43,857 bases of DNA from Planctomycetales bacterium (GTDB lineage Bacteria; Planctomycetota; Planctomycetia; Isosphaerales; Isosphaeraceae): the NCBI GenBank assembly GCA_027452145.1, contig DAIDHB010000412.1:1-43857 (forward strand), given 5' to 3'. Made by a program: the position numbers and the translations under genes. Shown here in pieces: positions 23,898 through 32,700 of this stretch (positions are counted from its first letter, which is position 1; each line of letters begins with the position of its first letter). The notes under the pieces were generated by a model. The model was not told the DNA's origin, did no database searches, and saw only the letters and a program-made list of their open reading frames with translations.

Positions 23898-25121
23898 TTA
23901 ATTCTGGGATCCCAGTCGCCCGGCTGGTCCGAGGGGCTGTTGCTGCGAGAGGCAATGCAGGGTCCCGAGGCCCAGCACCAGGTCCAGGCAGTGGATTCCC
24001 ACGACCTCGCGGTCGGGAATCGCCCGGGCCAGGGTATCCAGCGCGACGCGGTCGGCCGGGTCGTTGAACGTGGGCACGAGCACGACCGTGTTGCCGATGT
24101 AGAAATTGGCGTAGCTGGCCGGCAGGCGCAGGCCCTCGAAGACCACCGGGCGCGGCATGGGCAACTCGATGACCTCGAGAGGTTCGCCGTCCTGGTCGCG
24201 GGCGGCCGGCAGCCGCTCGAGGTTCTCCCGCAGCGGTTCGTGGTTCGGGTCGTCGGGATTGGGCTCGACCACGGTGACGACCGCGCGCGGCCCGACGAAC
24301 CGCGCCAGGTCGTCCACGTGGCCGTGCGTGTCATCCCCGGCAATGCCGCGGCCGAGCCAGACCACGTGACGAATCCCCAGATAATCGGCGAAGACCTTCT
24401 CCAGCCCGGCCCGGTCAAGCCCCGGGTTGCGGGCCTGCACCTCGCCAAGCAGGCATTCTTCGGTGGTCAGCAATGTGCCTCGGCCGTTGACGTCGATCGC
24501 GCCCCCTTCCATCACGACGCGAGCCGGCCGACCCCCCTGCTCTGCCCGCGGCACCCACCGCGGCAGGTCCAGCCAGGTCGACACCCTGCGCGGCAGGCGT
24601 CGGTCGTTGCGATAGTTTTCGTACTTGGCCCAGGCGTTGAACTTCCACTCGACCATGCCGACGCCGCCGGCCGGGCTGTCGTGGGAGCCTGGGCCGAACC
24701 CGTCTCCATCGGGAGGGCGAGCCTCCCGGCGAGCCGGCATTCCAGGCTCGGCAGGAGCCTCGGCCTCCCGATTCGGGGACAGACCCCGCGATCCCTCGCG
24801 GTCGCGCACCACGAACGTCGGCCCCGAGTCGCGCAGCCAGACTCGATCCGTCGCGGCCTTGAAGAACCGGACGCGCCCCATGTCGACCCCGGCGGCGTCC
24901 AGCCGGTCCGCCGCGCGCCGCTTCTTCTCGCGGTCCGCCACGACGATGTGCACCGGCTCCGATCGCGCCAGCAGGCGGACGATCTCGGTATACACCCACG
25001 GGATCGGGCTGAACTTCCCCGGCCAGTCCTCGCGGTTGTGGGGCCAGGCGATCCAGGTTGCCGCGTGCGGCTCCCATTCGGCCGGCATGCGGAAACCTAG
25101 CTGGGCGGGGAGTGAATCCAT
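23898..25121 (-). CDS. Agmatine deiminase/peptidylarginine deiminase family enzyme
   Basis: A 407-residue guanidino-group-modifying enzyme, most likely agmatine deiminase (agmatine to N-carbamoylputrescine). Family motifs are RMPAEWEPHAATWIAWPHN (N-terminus), WLRDSGPTFVV (about 95-105), VMEGGAIDVNG (203-213), GDDTHGHVDDLARFV (262-276) and the catalytic Cys390 in GLGTLHCLSQQQPLG. The frame opens earlier, but the ATG at 25121 gives the family N-terminus. Residues about 107-153 are an insertion relative to the family. Its core, residues 118-137, is encoded by a 59-bp palindromic repeat inserted in frame just after the DSGPTF motif. The enzyme is divergent from an aminotransferase; no carbamoylputrescine amidase gene lies nearby. 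Confidence 0.92.
   Translation of the reverse strand: MDSLPAQLGFRMPAEWEPHAATWIAWPHNREDWPGKFSPIPWVYTEIVRLLARSEPVHIVVADREKKRRAADRLDAAGVDMGRVRFFKAATDRVWLRDSGPTFVVRDREGSRGLSPNREAEAPAEPGMPARREARPPDGDGFGPGSHDSPAGGVGMVEWKFNAWAKYENYRNDRRLPRRVSTWLDLPRWVPRAEQGGRPARVVMEGGAIDVNGRGTLLTTEECLLGEVQARNPGLDRAGLEKVFADYLGIRHVVWLGRGIAGDDTHGHVDDLARFVGPRAVVTVVEPNPDDPNHEPLRENLERLPAARDQDGEPLEVIELPMPRPVVFEGLRLPASYANFYIGNTVVLVPTFNDPADRVALDTLARAIPDREVVGIHCLDLVLGLGTLHCLSQQQPLGPAGRLGSQN
24711..24769. repeat. 59-bp palindromic element inside the agmatine deiminase gene
   Basis: Arms 24711-24735 and 24745-24769 are reverse complements at 21 of 25 positions, around a 9-nt spacer. The element is read through in frame and encodes about 20 residues rich in Glu, Ala, Pro and Arg (REAEAPAEP, MPARREARPP). 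Similar sequences occur between genes in planctomycetes, so it behaves like a mobile palindromic element tolerated within a protein. Confidence 0.7.
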
Positions 25122-25290
25122 CGCGAAAAGCCTCGTAGCGCTCGGGTCGGGGAGAATCCGGGCGGCGGACCGGCTTCGGCGCAACCCGCCGGGCGCCGGG
25201 GGGTTTTGGTGCGCCGGCGGGACCCAGGCTAACGGCCGGGCGACGACCTCGCCAGGGATCCTCCGCGATCGGGCGTGAACCCCCCGGGCA

Positions 25291-25308
25291 GCCGTCGTGT
25301 CCGACGGC
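25291..25308. promoter_or_regulatory. Palindrome in the divergent deiminase/aminotransferase promoter region
   Basis: GCCGTCG-TGTC-CGACGGC is a perfect 7-bp inverted repeat in the 278-bp region between two divergent genes, 92 bp before the aminotransferase start. It could be a shared operator or a simple hairpin. Confidence 0.35.
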
Positions 25309-25399
25309 GGTCGAACCCGCCTTGACTCCCGGGCCGGGGTCGCTAAAGTTTCACCGGAGCACAGGTCTCCCCCAACCCCCAGATCGGCCGATCGCAACG

Positions 25400-26686
25400 A
25401 TGACAACCCGAATCCCGCTCAGCACTTCCGCACGGCGAACCAGGCCGCCCTCGATTAGCCGCTTGATGCAGACCGCCCTGGAGAACCCGGCGATCGTCTC
25501 GCTGGCGGCGGGCTTCGTGGATCAGCAATCGTTGCCGGCCGAGGTGGTGGCCCCGGCGGTCTCGGCCCTCCTGGCCGATCCGGTCGAGGGGCGGCGGTCG
25601 CTCCAGTACGGGACGACGATCGGCGATCAGGCGCTGCGGACCCGCCTGGTCGGCGAGCTCGAGCGGGAAGGAGGAATCCCGGCGGGCACTTACCGCGACG
25701 CGATTCCCCGGACGGTGGTCACCACCGGCTCGGCCCAGTTGATCTATCTGGTCTGCGAGGCCCTGCTGGATCCGGGCGACATCGTGCTGGTCGAGTCGCC
25801 GACGTACTTCGTCTTTCTGGGCCCGGTCGAGACCCGCGGCGCGCGGGCGATCCGGATTCCGATCGACGAGGGGGGCATGCGGCTGGACGTGCTCGAGGAA
25901 ACCCTCGAGCGGCTGGAAGCCGAGGGGCAGCTCGATCGGGTCAAATTGATCTACACGATCCCCGAGCACGCCAACCCAACCGGCATCAGCCTGGCCGCGG
26001 GGCGCCGCGGGGCCCTGGTCGAGATCGCCCGCAGGTGGTCGCGGGAGAACCGGATCTTCGTGCTGGAGGACGCCGCGTACCGGAATCTATCCTTTGGCGC
26101 GGCCGAGCCGCCGAGCGTCTGGAGCCACGATCCGACGGGCGATACCGTGATCCTGGCCCGCACGTTCAGCAAGACCTTCAGCCCGGGGCTGAAACTCGGC
26201 TTCGGCGTCTTACCCGAGGCATTGATCGATCCGATCCTGTATCTCAAAGGCAACCACGACTTCGGCACGGCGAATTTCAATCAGCGCCTGCTGGAGCGAG
26301 TGCTCGCCGACGGGAGCTATCACCGCCATGTCGAGCGCCTCAGCGGCCTGTACGGCCGGAAGTGCTCGACGTTCCTGGCGGCGCTGGACGAGTCGATCGG
26401 GTCGCTCGATCCCGAGATCCGCTGGACCCGTCCCGAAGGGGGGTTGTTCGTCTGGATGACCGTACCCGAAGGGCTGGATACCGGGTTCGACGGGCCGCTG
26501 TTCTCCCGCTGCGTGCGCGAGGGTGTGCTCTATGTGCCGGGCGAGTTCGCATTCGCCGACGAACCGACGCCCCGGCCCAGGAACCACCTCCGCCTGACCT
26601 TCGGGGTACCGAGCGAGTCCGAGCTGGTTGAGGGGGCGCGCCGACTCGGGGCGGCGCTGAGTGCATGCCTGGATCCGGTCGCCTGA
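25400..26686 (+). CDS. PLP-dependent aminotransferase, class I/II (aminoadipate/aromatic type)
   Basis: A 428-residue fold-type I enzyme. Visible features are ISLAAGFVDQQSLPAEVV near the N-terminus, LQYGTTIGDQALR, the ITTGSAQ-like VVTTGSAQLIYLVCEALLDP, the substrate/PLP region YTIPEHANPTG, the cofactor Asp in LEDAAYRNLSF and the Schiff-base Lys in ARTFSKTFSPGLKLGFGV. The C-terminal PEGGLFVWMTVPEG and NHLRLTFGVPSESELVEG complete the fold. It most resembles 2-aminoadipate/MocR-type aminotransferases without the DNA-binding domain. The amino-acid substrate cannot be read from sequence. The frame opens at 25322, but the ATG at 25400 is the likely start. Confidence 0.9.
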   Translation: MTTRIPLSTSARRTRPPSISRLMQTALENPAIVSLAAGFVDQQSLPAEVVAPAVSALLADPVEGRRSLQYGTTIGDQALRTRLVGELEREGGIPAGTYRDAIPRTVVTTGSAQLIYLVCEALLDPGDIVLVESPTYFVFLGPVETRGARAIRIPIDEGGMRLDVLEETLERLEAEGQLDRVKLIYTIPEHANPTGISLAAGRRGALVEIARRWSRENRIFVLEDAAYRNLSFGAAEPPSVWSHDPTGDTVILARTFSKTFSPGLKLGFGVLPEALIDPILYLKGNHDFGTANFNQRLLERVLADGSYHRHVERLSGLYGRKCSTFLAALDESIGSLDPEIRWTRPEGGLFVWMTVPEGLDTGFDGPLFSRCVREGVLYVPGEFAFADEPTPRPRNHLRLTFGVPSESELVEGARRLGAALSACLDPVA

Positions 26687-26781
26687 TCCTCACCCTCAGG
26701 ACGAGGGGCGAGGATCGCGGAAATGGCGGTCGGATCCGGACGGTGGGCCGCGGGCAAGGACGCTGACACGGGGGCCGTCGC

Positions 26782-27981
26782 TTGAACATCCTCCAGCGCT
26801 ACGTGATCTTCGAGGTGGTCCGCGCCTTCTCCCTGGCGCTTCTGACCATGACGGCGATCTTCGTCCTGTTCATGGTCGCCGCCCAGGCGCGCGAGGTGGG
26901 CCTTTCGCCCAAGGACATCGCCGAGCTGGTCCCCTACATCATCCCCAGCACCCTTCCCTACACCATCCCCGTCTCGCTCCTGTTCGCCGTGACCGTCGTC
27001 TACGGACGCCTCGCCGGCGACAACGAGATCATCGCGGTCAAGTCGGCCGGCGTCAGCGTGTTCTCGGTCCTCTGGCCCACCTTCAACCTGGCCATCGTGC
27101 TGAGCGTCTCGCTCCTGTATCTCAGCGGGACCTGGATCCCCGAGAGCACGCACATGACCAGGCTGGTGGTCTTCAAGGACCTGGAGGACATGTTCTACAA
27201 GTGGCTCAAGAAGGACCACGAGTTCAACAACGCGCGCTGGCCGTTTTTGATCAAGGTTTTGGACGTCAAGGGCAAGACGATGATCGAGCCCACGTTCAAG
27301 CACCGGGTCCGCGGCAAGGACGACTTCGACCTGACGATCCAGGCCAAGACCGCGACGCTGCACATCGACCTGAAGGCCAAGCTCGTCCGCGTCTTCTTCG
27401 AGGATGCCGAGGTCCAGCACAAGGGGAACAACCCCGACGTCGTGCTGATCAACAACAACACCCTCGAGATGCCGATTCCATCCGACAGCCAGTTCAACGT
27501 GGATAAGAGGATCCAGGAATACACCAATCGCGACATCCGGGCCGAGCTGAAGGAGCAACGCAGGCTGATCGCCACCGAGCGCCTTCGCGAGTCGATCAAG
27601 TGCGCGTTCAACGTCGCCGGCGGGACCACCGATCGGATCAACTGGTTCGACGTCCGCGACGCCTCGGTCAACTACGGGTATTACCTCCGCAAGTGCGACG
27701 AGCTGGAGACCGAATGGTGGCTCCGGCTGTCGATGGCCTGCGGCAGCCTGATGTTCGTGATCCTGGGCGCGCCGGTCGGCATCCGCTTCGCCCGGCGCGA
27801 CTTCTTGAGCGCGTTCATCACCTGCTTCATGCCGATCATCACGATCTATTATCCGCTCATGCTCTTCGGCGTGAACATGAGCAAGGAGGGGATGCTGCCG
27901 GCCTATATCTCCCTCTTCATCGGCAACGTCATCCTGGCGGTCCTGGCCGGGTTGGTCCTGCCGCCGGTCGTCCGGCATTGA
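26782..27981 (+). CDS. LptF/LptG-family permease (first of two)
   Basis: A 399-residue permease of the YjgP/YjgQ family, which with LptB drives lipopolysaccharide transport from the inner membrane. Three helices at the N-terminus (about 10-125, including FSLALLTMTAIFVLFMVAAQ and IVLSVSLLYLSGTWIPEST) and three at the C-terminus (about 310-398, LSMACGSLMFVILGAPVGI and FITCFMPIITIYYPLMLFGV) flank a periplasmic beta-rich region. MNILQRYVIFEVVRAF is the family N-terminus, here read from a TTG start at 26782 with only a poor ribosome site. The second permease follows after a 33-nt tandem repeat array. Planctomycetes carry such pairs; whether they export true LPS is not shown here. Confidence 0.9.
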   Translation: MNILQRYVIFEVVRAFSLALLTMTAIFVLFMVAAQAREVGLSPKDIAELVPYIIPSTLPYTIPVSLLFAVTVVYGRLAGDNEIIAVKSAGVSVFSVLWPTFNLAIVLSVSLLYLSGTWIPESTHMTRLVVFKDLEDMFYKWLKKDHEFNNARWPFLIKVLDVKGKTMIEPTFKHRVRGKDDFDLTIQAKTATLHIDLKAKLVRVFFEDAEVQHKGNNPDVVLINNNTLEMPIPSDSQFNVDKRIQEYTNRDIRAELKEQRRLIATERLRESIKCAFNVAGGTTDRINWFDVRDASVNYGYYLRKCDELETEWWLRLSMACGSLMFVILGAPVGIRFARRDFLSAFITCFMPIITIYYPLMLFGVNMSKEGMLPAYISLFIGNVILAVLAGLVLPPVVRH

Positions 27982-28002
27982 TCGGTCATCGTATTCCAAC
28001 GG

Positions 28003-28134
28003 TCTTCAAGTAGGTCGGGCATTCTTGCCCGACGGAATAGAAGTAGGTCAAGCTTTCCAGCCCGACGGTCTTCAAGTAGGTCGGGCATTCTTGCCCGACG
28101 GTCTTCAAGCAGGTCAGGCTTTCCAGCCTGACGG
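28003..28134. repeat. Tandem array of four 33-nt family A palindromic units
   Basis: Units 28003-28035, 28036-28068, 28069-28101 and 28102-28134 are each exactly 33 nt. Units 1 and 3 are identical and carry GTCGGGC-ATTCTT-GCCCGAC. Unit 4 carries GTCAGGC-TTTCCA-GCCTGAC, a compensated change in both arms. Unit 2 (GTCAAGC/GCCCGAC) is imperfect. There are no variable spacers, so it is not a CRISPR array. Confidence 0.85.
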
Positions 28135-28167
28135 TTCGGCGGCGTCGGGCGAAAACCCCCGACCCAC

Positions 28168-29607
28168 GTGAGGACGACGCTCGTGCGAAACATCGATGGT
28201 CCGATTCTCGCCGTCGCGGCCGTCCTCCTCGCCGCGCTTCTGGTCTGGCGGCTGGTCTCGATGCTCAGCATCCTCGACCGCCAGCGCTACTGGGCGTTCT
28301 TCAAGGCGTACCTGATCTGCTATGTCTCGCTGGTTGGGCTCTACATCGTCATCGACGCCTTCTCCAACCTGGACGAGTTCACCAAGCGTGCCGACAACGG
28401 GGCCGAGCTCTTCCGGATCATGAGCCGCTACTACCTGATCCACCAGAGCCAGTTCTTCGACCAGCTCTGCGGGGTGATCGGCATGATGGCGGCGATCTTC
28501 ACCGTGACCTGGATGCAGAAGAACAACGAGCAGCTCGCCATGCTCGCCGCCGGCATCAGCACCCACCGCGCGATCATCCCCGTGCTGGTCTCCTCGGTCA
28601 TCGTCAACCTCTTCGCGGTCGCCAACCAGGAGCTGGTGATCCCCCACTTCGGCGAGGAGCTGGCGCGACGCCACGACGACGACGGCCTCCAGCGGATCAC
28701 CTTCGTCTCGAGCCGCTACGACGAGCGCGGGATCATGATCCACGGCAAGTCGGCCGACCGGGCGTCGCGCACGATCATCCACTTCGACGCGACCATCAAC
28801 CGTAAGATCTTCGGCAGGATCATGGAGATCCAGGGGCGGCAGGCGACCTTCATCCCGGCCGACGACCCGAGGGCGCCGCTGAAGGGAGGCTGGCTGATCC
28901 GCGATGCGACCGTGGATCCGCCCCTCGACGACGAGACCCTCAAGGACGGCGGCGGCCTGCTCGTCCGGGTCGACGACGAGACCGGATTCCCCCCGCCTCT
29001 GGTCATCCCGACCAGGAGCGACAAGTCGGATGCCCCCGACGCCCCGGGCGCCGTAACGGCCGACGAGGCTCGCTCGAGCCTGCTGACCCCCCACTCCGAG
29101 GTCGCCTACGCGCTCTCGGTGCCCCCGATGCCATTGTGCCTGAACCAGGGGCTCATGCGGGCCAACATGCTGCTCGATCACCGGCTGGACTTCGGCCGCG
29201 GGACCTTTTTCCTCAGGAGCGGCCTGACGTTCCAGGCGATGACCCGGAAGTCGGCCTGGTACCAGTTCGCCACCACGTCCGACCTGCTCCAGAGCCTGAC
29301 GGATCCCTCGATGGAAGGGGACAACGCGCTGGAGGTCGAGATCTTCGTCCACCTGCGGCTGCTCCGGCCGATCCTGAGCATGTCGCTCCTGTTCATGAGC
29401 CTGCCCCTGGTGCTCGGCGGCTACGGGCGGAACACGTTCATCAACCTGGGATTCGCCCTGGGCAATTCGGCGATGTTCTACGGCGCGCTGATCTTCACCC
29501 AGTACCTCGGCAGCTTCGAGATCATTCCCCCCGCGATGGCCGCCTGGGCGCCACTGATGGCCTTCGGCGCGATCGCCACCATCCGGTGGGGCCAGATCCG
29601 CACCTGA
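28168..29607 (+). CDS. LptF/LptG-family permease (second of two)
   Basis: A 479-residue member of the same permease family, longer at the N-terminus because of an extra hydrophobic segment (ILAVAAVLLAALLVWRLVSM) before the usual LDRQRYWAFFKAYLICYVSL. Further helices are VIGMMAAIFTVTWMQKNNEQ, a mid-membrane pair, and C-terminal LRPILSMSLLFMSLPLVLGG and IIPPAMAAWAPLMAFGAIAT. ANQELVIPHFGEELARRH after the third helix is typical. The periplasmic domain has a charged insert (about 260-310). The start is GTG at 28168, with another GTG at 28183. It probably forms a heterodimer with the first permease. Confidence 0.88.
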   Translation: MRTTLVRNIDGPILAVAAVLLAALLVWRLVSMLSILDRQRYWAFFKAYLICYVSLVGLYIVIDAFSNLDEFTKRADNGAELFRIMSRYYLIHQSQFFDQLCGVIGMMAAIFTVTWMQKNNEQLAMLAAGISTHRAIIPVLVSSVIVNLFAVANQELVIPHFGEELARRHDDDGLQRITFVSSRYDERGIMIHGKSADRASRTIIHFDATINRKIFGRIMEIQGRQATFIPADDPRAPLKGGWLIRDATVDPPLDDETLKDGGGLLVRVDDETGFPPPLVIPTRSDKSDAPDAPGAVTADEARSSLLTPHSEVAYALSVPPMPLCLNQGLMRANMLLDHRLDFGRGTFFLRSGLTFQAMTRKSAWYQFATTSDLLQSLTDPSMEGDNALEVEIFVHLRLLRPILSMSLLFMSLPLVLGGYGRNTFINLGFALGNSAMFYGALIFTQYLGSFEIIPPAMAAWAPLMAFGAIATIRWGQIRT

Positions 29608-29653
29608 GGCGTCGGACTTCAACGGAATCCGGCGCGGATCCGGGGCGGCCGTT

Positions 29654-29700
29654 GATCTCGGGGTGCGCCTGCGGTAAACATCGATCTCGGGGTGCGCCTG
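29654..29700. repeat. Direct repeat before the giant kinase gene
   Basis: GATCTCGGGGTGCGCCTG occurs at 29654-29671 and again at 29683-29700, a 29-bp period, about 60-110 bp upstream of the kinase ATG. It may be a protein-binding site or a slippage product. Confidence 0.6.
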
Positions 29701-29762
29701 TCACAACCGCACGCCGTACGGACATCAATGGGTTGGACCGTCTTCCGGGAGGAGACCGACCC

Positions 29763-32700
29763 ATGAATTTGAATCGATCGGGCCATTTCGCCGCATTGAG
29801 CCCCGGCGACGCGCGTCGGGTCGAGGCCGTCTGTCGGTCGTTCGAGGCCGACTGGTCGTCCGGCCGTCGCCCGCGGATCGAGGATGCCCTGCCCCCAGAG
29901 CCCGGCCCGCTGCGCGAGGCGATGGCCTTCGAGCTGATCGCCCTGGAACTGGAACTGCGCCGCCAGGCCGGCGAGCGGCCCTCGGCCGCCGAGTACCGCG
30001 AGCGGCTCACCGACCTGTCCCCCGCCATCGAACGGGCGTTCGCCGACGGGCCGTCGGCATCCGAGACCGCGATGTACGACGCGCCGGGTCCGGCTCCGGC
30101 GCTGGCCCCCACGGTCGCCGAGGCCGCGACCGTGCCGCCGCCGTCGACGGCGATCACCGAGGCGGCGACCATGGCACCCACCGCCGCGATCACCGAGGCG
30201 GCGACCATGGCGCCGGCGTCGACCGTCGACGGCAGCCAGACCGTGGATTACTCCGGGCCGCGAGAGCCGTCGGCGCCGACGCGGGTCCGCTACTTCGGCG
30301 ACTACGAGCTGATCGGCGAGATCGCCCGCGGCGGGATGGGCGTGGTCTATCGTGCGTGCCAGGTCAGCCTCAACCGGACCGTGGCCCTCAAGATGATCCT
30401 GGCCGGCCAGCTCGCGGGACCGGACGATGTGCGCCGGTTCCACCTCGAGGCCGAGGCCGCCGCCGGGCTCGAGCACCCGGGGATCGTGCCGATCTACGAG
30501 GCCGGCGAGCACGAGGGCCAGCACTACTTCAGCATGGGCTTCGTCGAGGGATCGAGCCTGGCGAACAAGGTGGCCGCCGGGCCCCTGCCCCCGCGCGAGG
30601 CAGCGTCGCTGACGCGCGAGGTCGCCGAGGCGATCCAGTATGCCCACGATCGCGGCGTGATCCACCGCGACCTCAAGCCGCAGAACGTCCTGCTCGACAG
30701 GGATGGGAAGCCCAGGGTGACCGACTTCGGACTGGCGAAGCGCGTCGAGGCCGATGAGGGCCTGACCGCGTCCGGCGCGGTGATGGGGACGCCGAGCTAC
30801 ATGCCGCCCGAGCAGGCGGCCGGCGACGTTCGCGCCGTCGGGCCGGCGGCAGATATCTACTCGCTGGGCGCGGTGCTCTATTGCCTGCTCACCGGCCGGC
30901 CGCCGTTCCAGTCGGCGAGCACGATGACCACGCTTCTCCAGGTGATGGAAAGCGAACCGGTGTCGCCGCGCGCCCTGAATCCGGCGGTCGACATCGACCT
31001 CGAGACGATCTGCCTGAAGTGCCTCCAGAAGGAGATCCACCGGCGGTACGCGACGGCCCGCGACCTGGCCGACGACCTCGGCCGATGGCTCCGCGGCGAG
31101 CCGATCGTCGCCCGGCCCGTGGGTCGTCCGGAACGCGCCTGGCGCTGGTGCCGCCGCAACCCGGTCGTCGCCAGCCTGCTGGCGACGCTCTTCCTCGTGC
31201 TGGCCGGCGTCGCCGGAGGCGCGTCGTGGACGGCCGTGCGATTCCGCGAGCAGGCGGTGACCGAGTCCACCCTCAGGCATGACGCCGAGGCCGCGAAGAC
31301 CGTCGCCGAGGATCAGCGGACGATCGCCGTGGCCGCGAGGAAGGTGGCAGACGAGCAGCGGACGATCGCCGTGGCCAAATCGGCCGAGAGCCGCCAGCGG
31401 CTTGTCACTCAGCTCGTGAGCAACGCCAACATCGCGCGGGCCGACGGGGACTGGCTCGCCGCGCTTCCCTGGTACGCCGACGCGCTCAACATCGACGCCG
31501 GCGATCCCGATCGCGGGACGTTCCAGCGGATGCGCGTCGGGGCCACCTTGCGCCAGGTCCCCCGCCTCGTCCACCTGACGCGGCTGCCTTTGGGCGAGTC
31601 GGGATCATTGTTCCTCGCCTCCGACGGTCTCAGGCTCGTCGGGCTGCACGACGATCGGGTGGCAACCGTCGACCCGCTCACGGGCGGTCGGACCGAGGCG
31701 AAGCTCCAGCTCCCCGGGCCGCCGGGCTTCATCCGGCTCAGCCCGGACGGCCGCGTGGCGGCGAAGTTCGTCGCGCGCCCGGCCGGGCCGGGGAAGAGCG
31801 CCGGGCATGACCTCCACACGTGGGACGTGGCCGCCAACCGCCCGGTCGGCCCGGCCATCGCGATCGAAGCGCCCGGGCCGGACCAGAGTCCGACCACGAT
31901 CCTCGCCTTCAGCCCTGACGGCCGCCGCGTTGCGACGGGGTCCCAAAGGGGGACCATCCAGATCTGGGACCTCGCGAGCGGGCGCGAGCTGGCCCCGGGG
32001 ATCTCGGCCCGGATGACGCAGTATCTCCTCGACGCGCAGCACGCGGTGATCCGACGAATCGAGACCGCCGCCGAGACCACGATGATGGATCGCTTCAACC
32101 TGGAAAAGGCCGCTCGTCTGGGGGTGACCGGACGCGAAACCGCGCCGATCGCTTCCAGCCAGATTGCGAATCACGGAGTCGTCTTCTCGGACGACGGGCG
32201 GCTGCTGGCCGTCTTTGCGACGAACTTCAACCCGCTGCTGGAGATGAACGAGAGCTACGCCCAGGTCCTCGACGCCGCGACGGGCGAACCGCGGACGCCG
32301 AAGCTCGTGCATGACACCTTCCTGCGCGCTGCGGCCTTCGACCGCGACGGCACCCGCCTGGTCACGCTCGACACGGCGATGAATTTCCAGATCGCCCAGG
32401 CGCGGGTGTGGGAGGTCGGCACGGGCCGGCTGGTGCTCGGCCCGCTGAATCACGGCGATTTCGCGGGCGGCTCGGTGACGGCCGCGCGCTTCAGCCCGGA
32501 CGGCCGGAGTCTCCTGACGATCGGCCTGGAGGATGCGCGAGTCTGGGACCTCAGGACGGGGAAGGCGGCGCTCGATGCGGCCCCGCTCCGCGGGGGCGCG
32601 GGCGATTTCGTCTTCAGCCCCGACGGCCGATGGCTGGCCACGCTCAGCGGGCGTGAGGGCGAGGCTCGGGTCTGGGACGCTCGCACTCTTGCCCCGCTGA

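Noticed and set aside
28003..28134. Possible CRISPR array
   Set aside because: The units are contiguous, exactly 33 nt, with no variable spacers and no cas genes nearby. They are tandem palindromic repeats.
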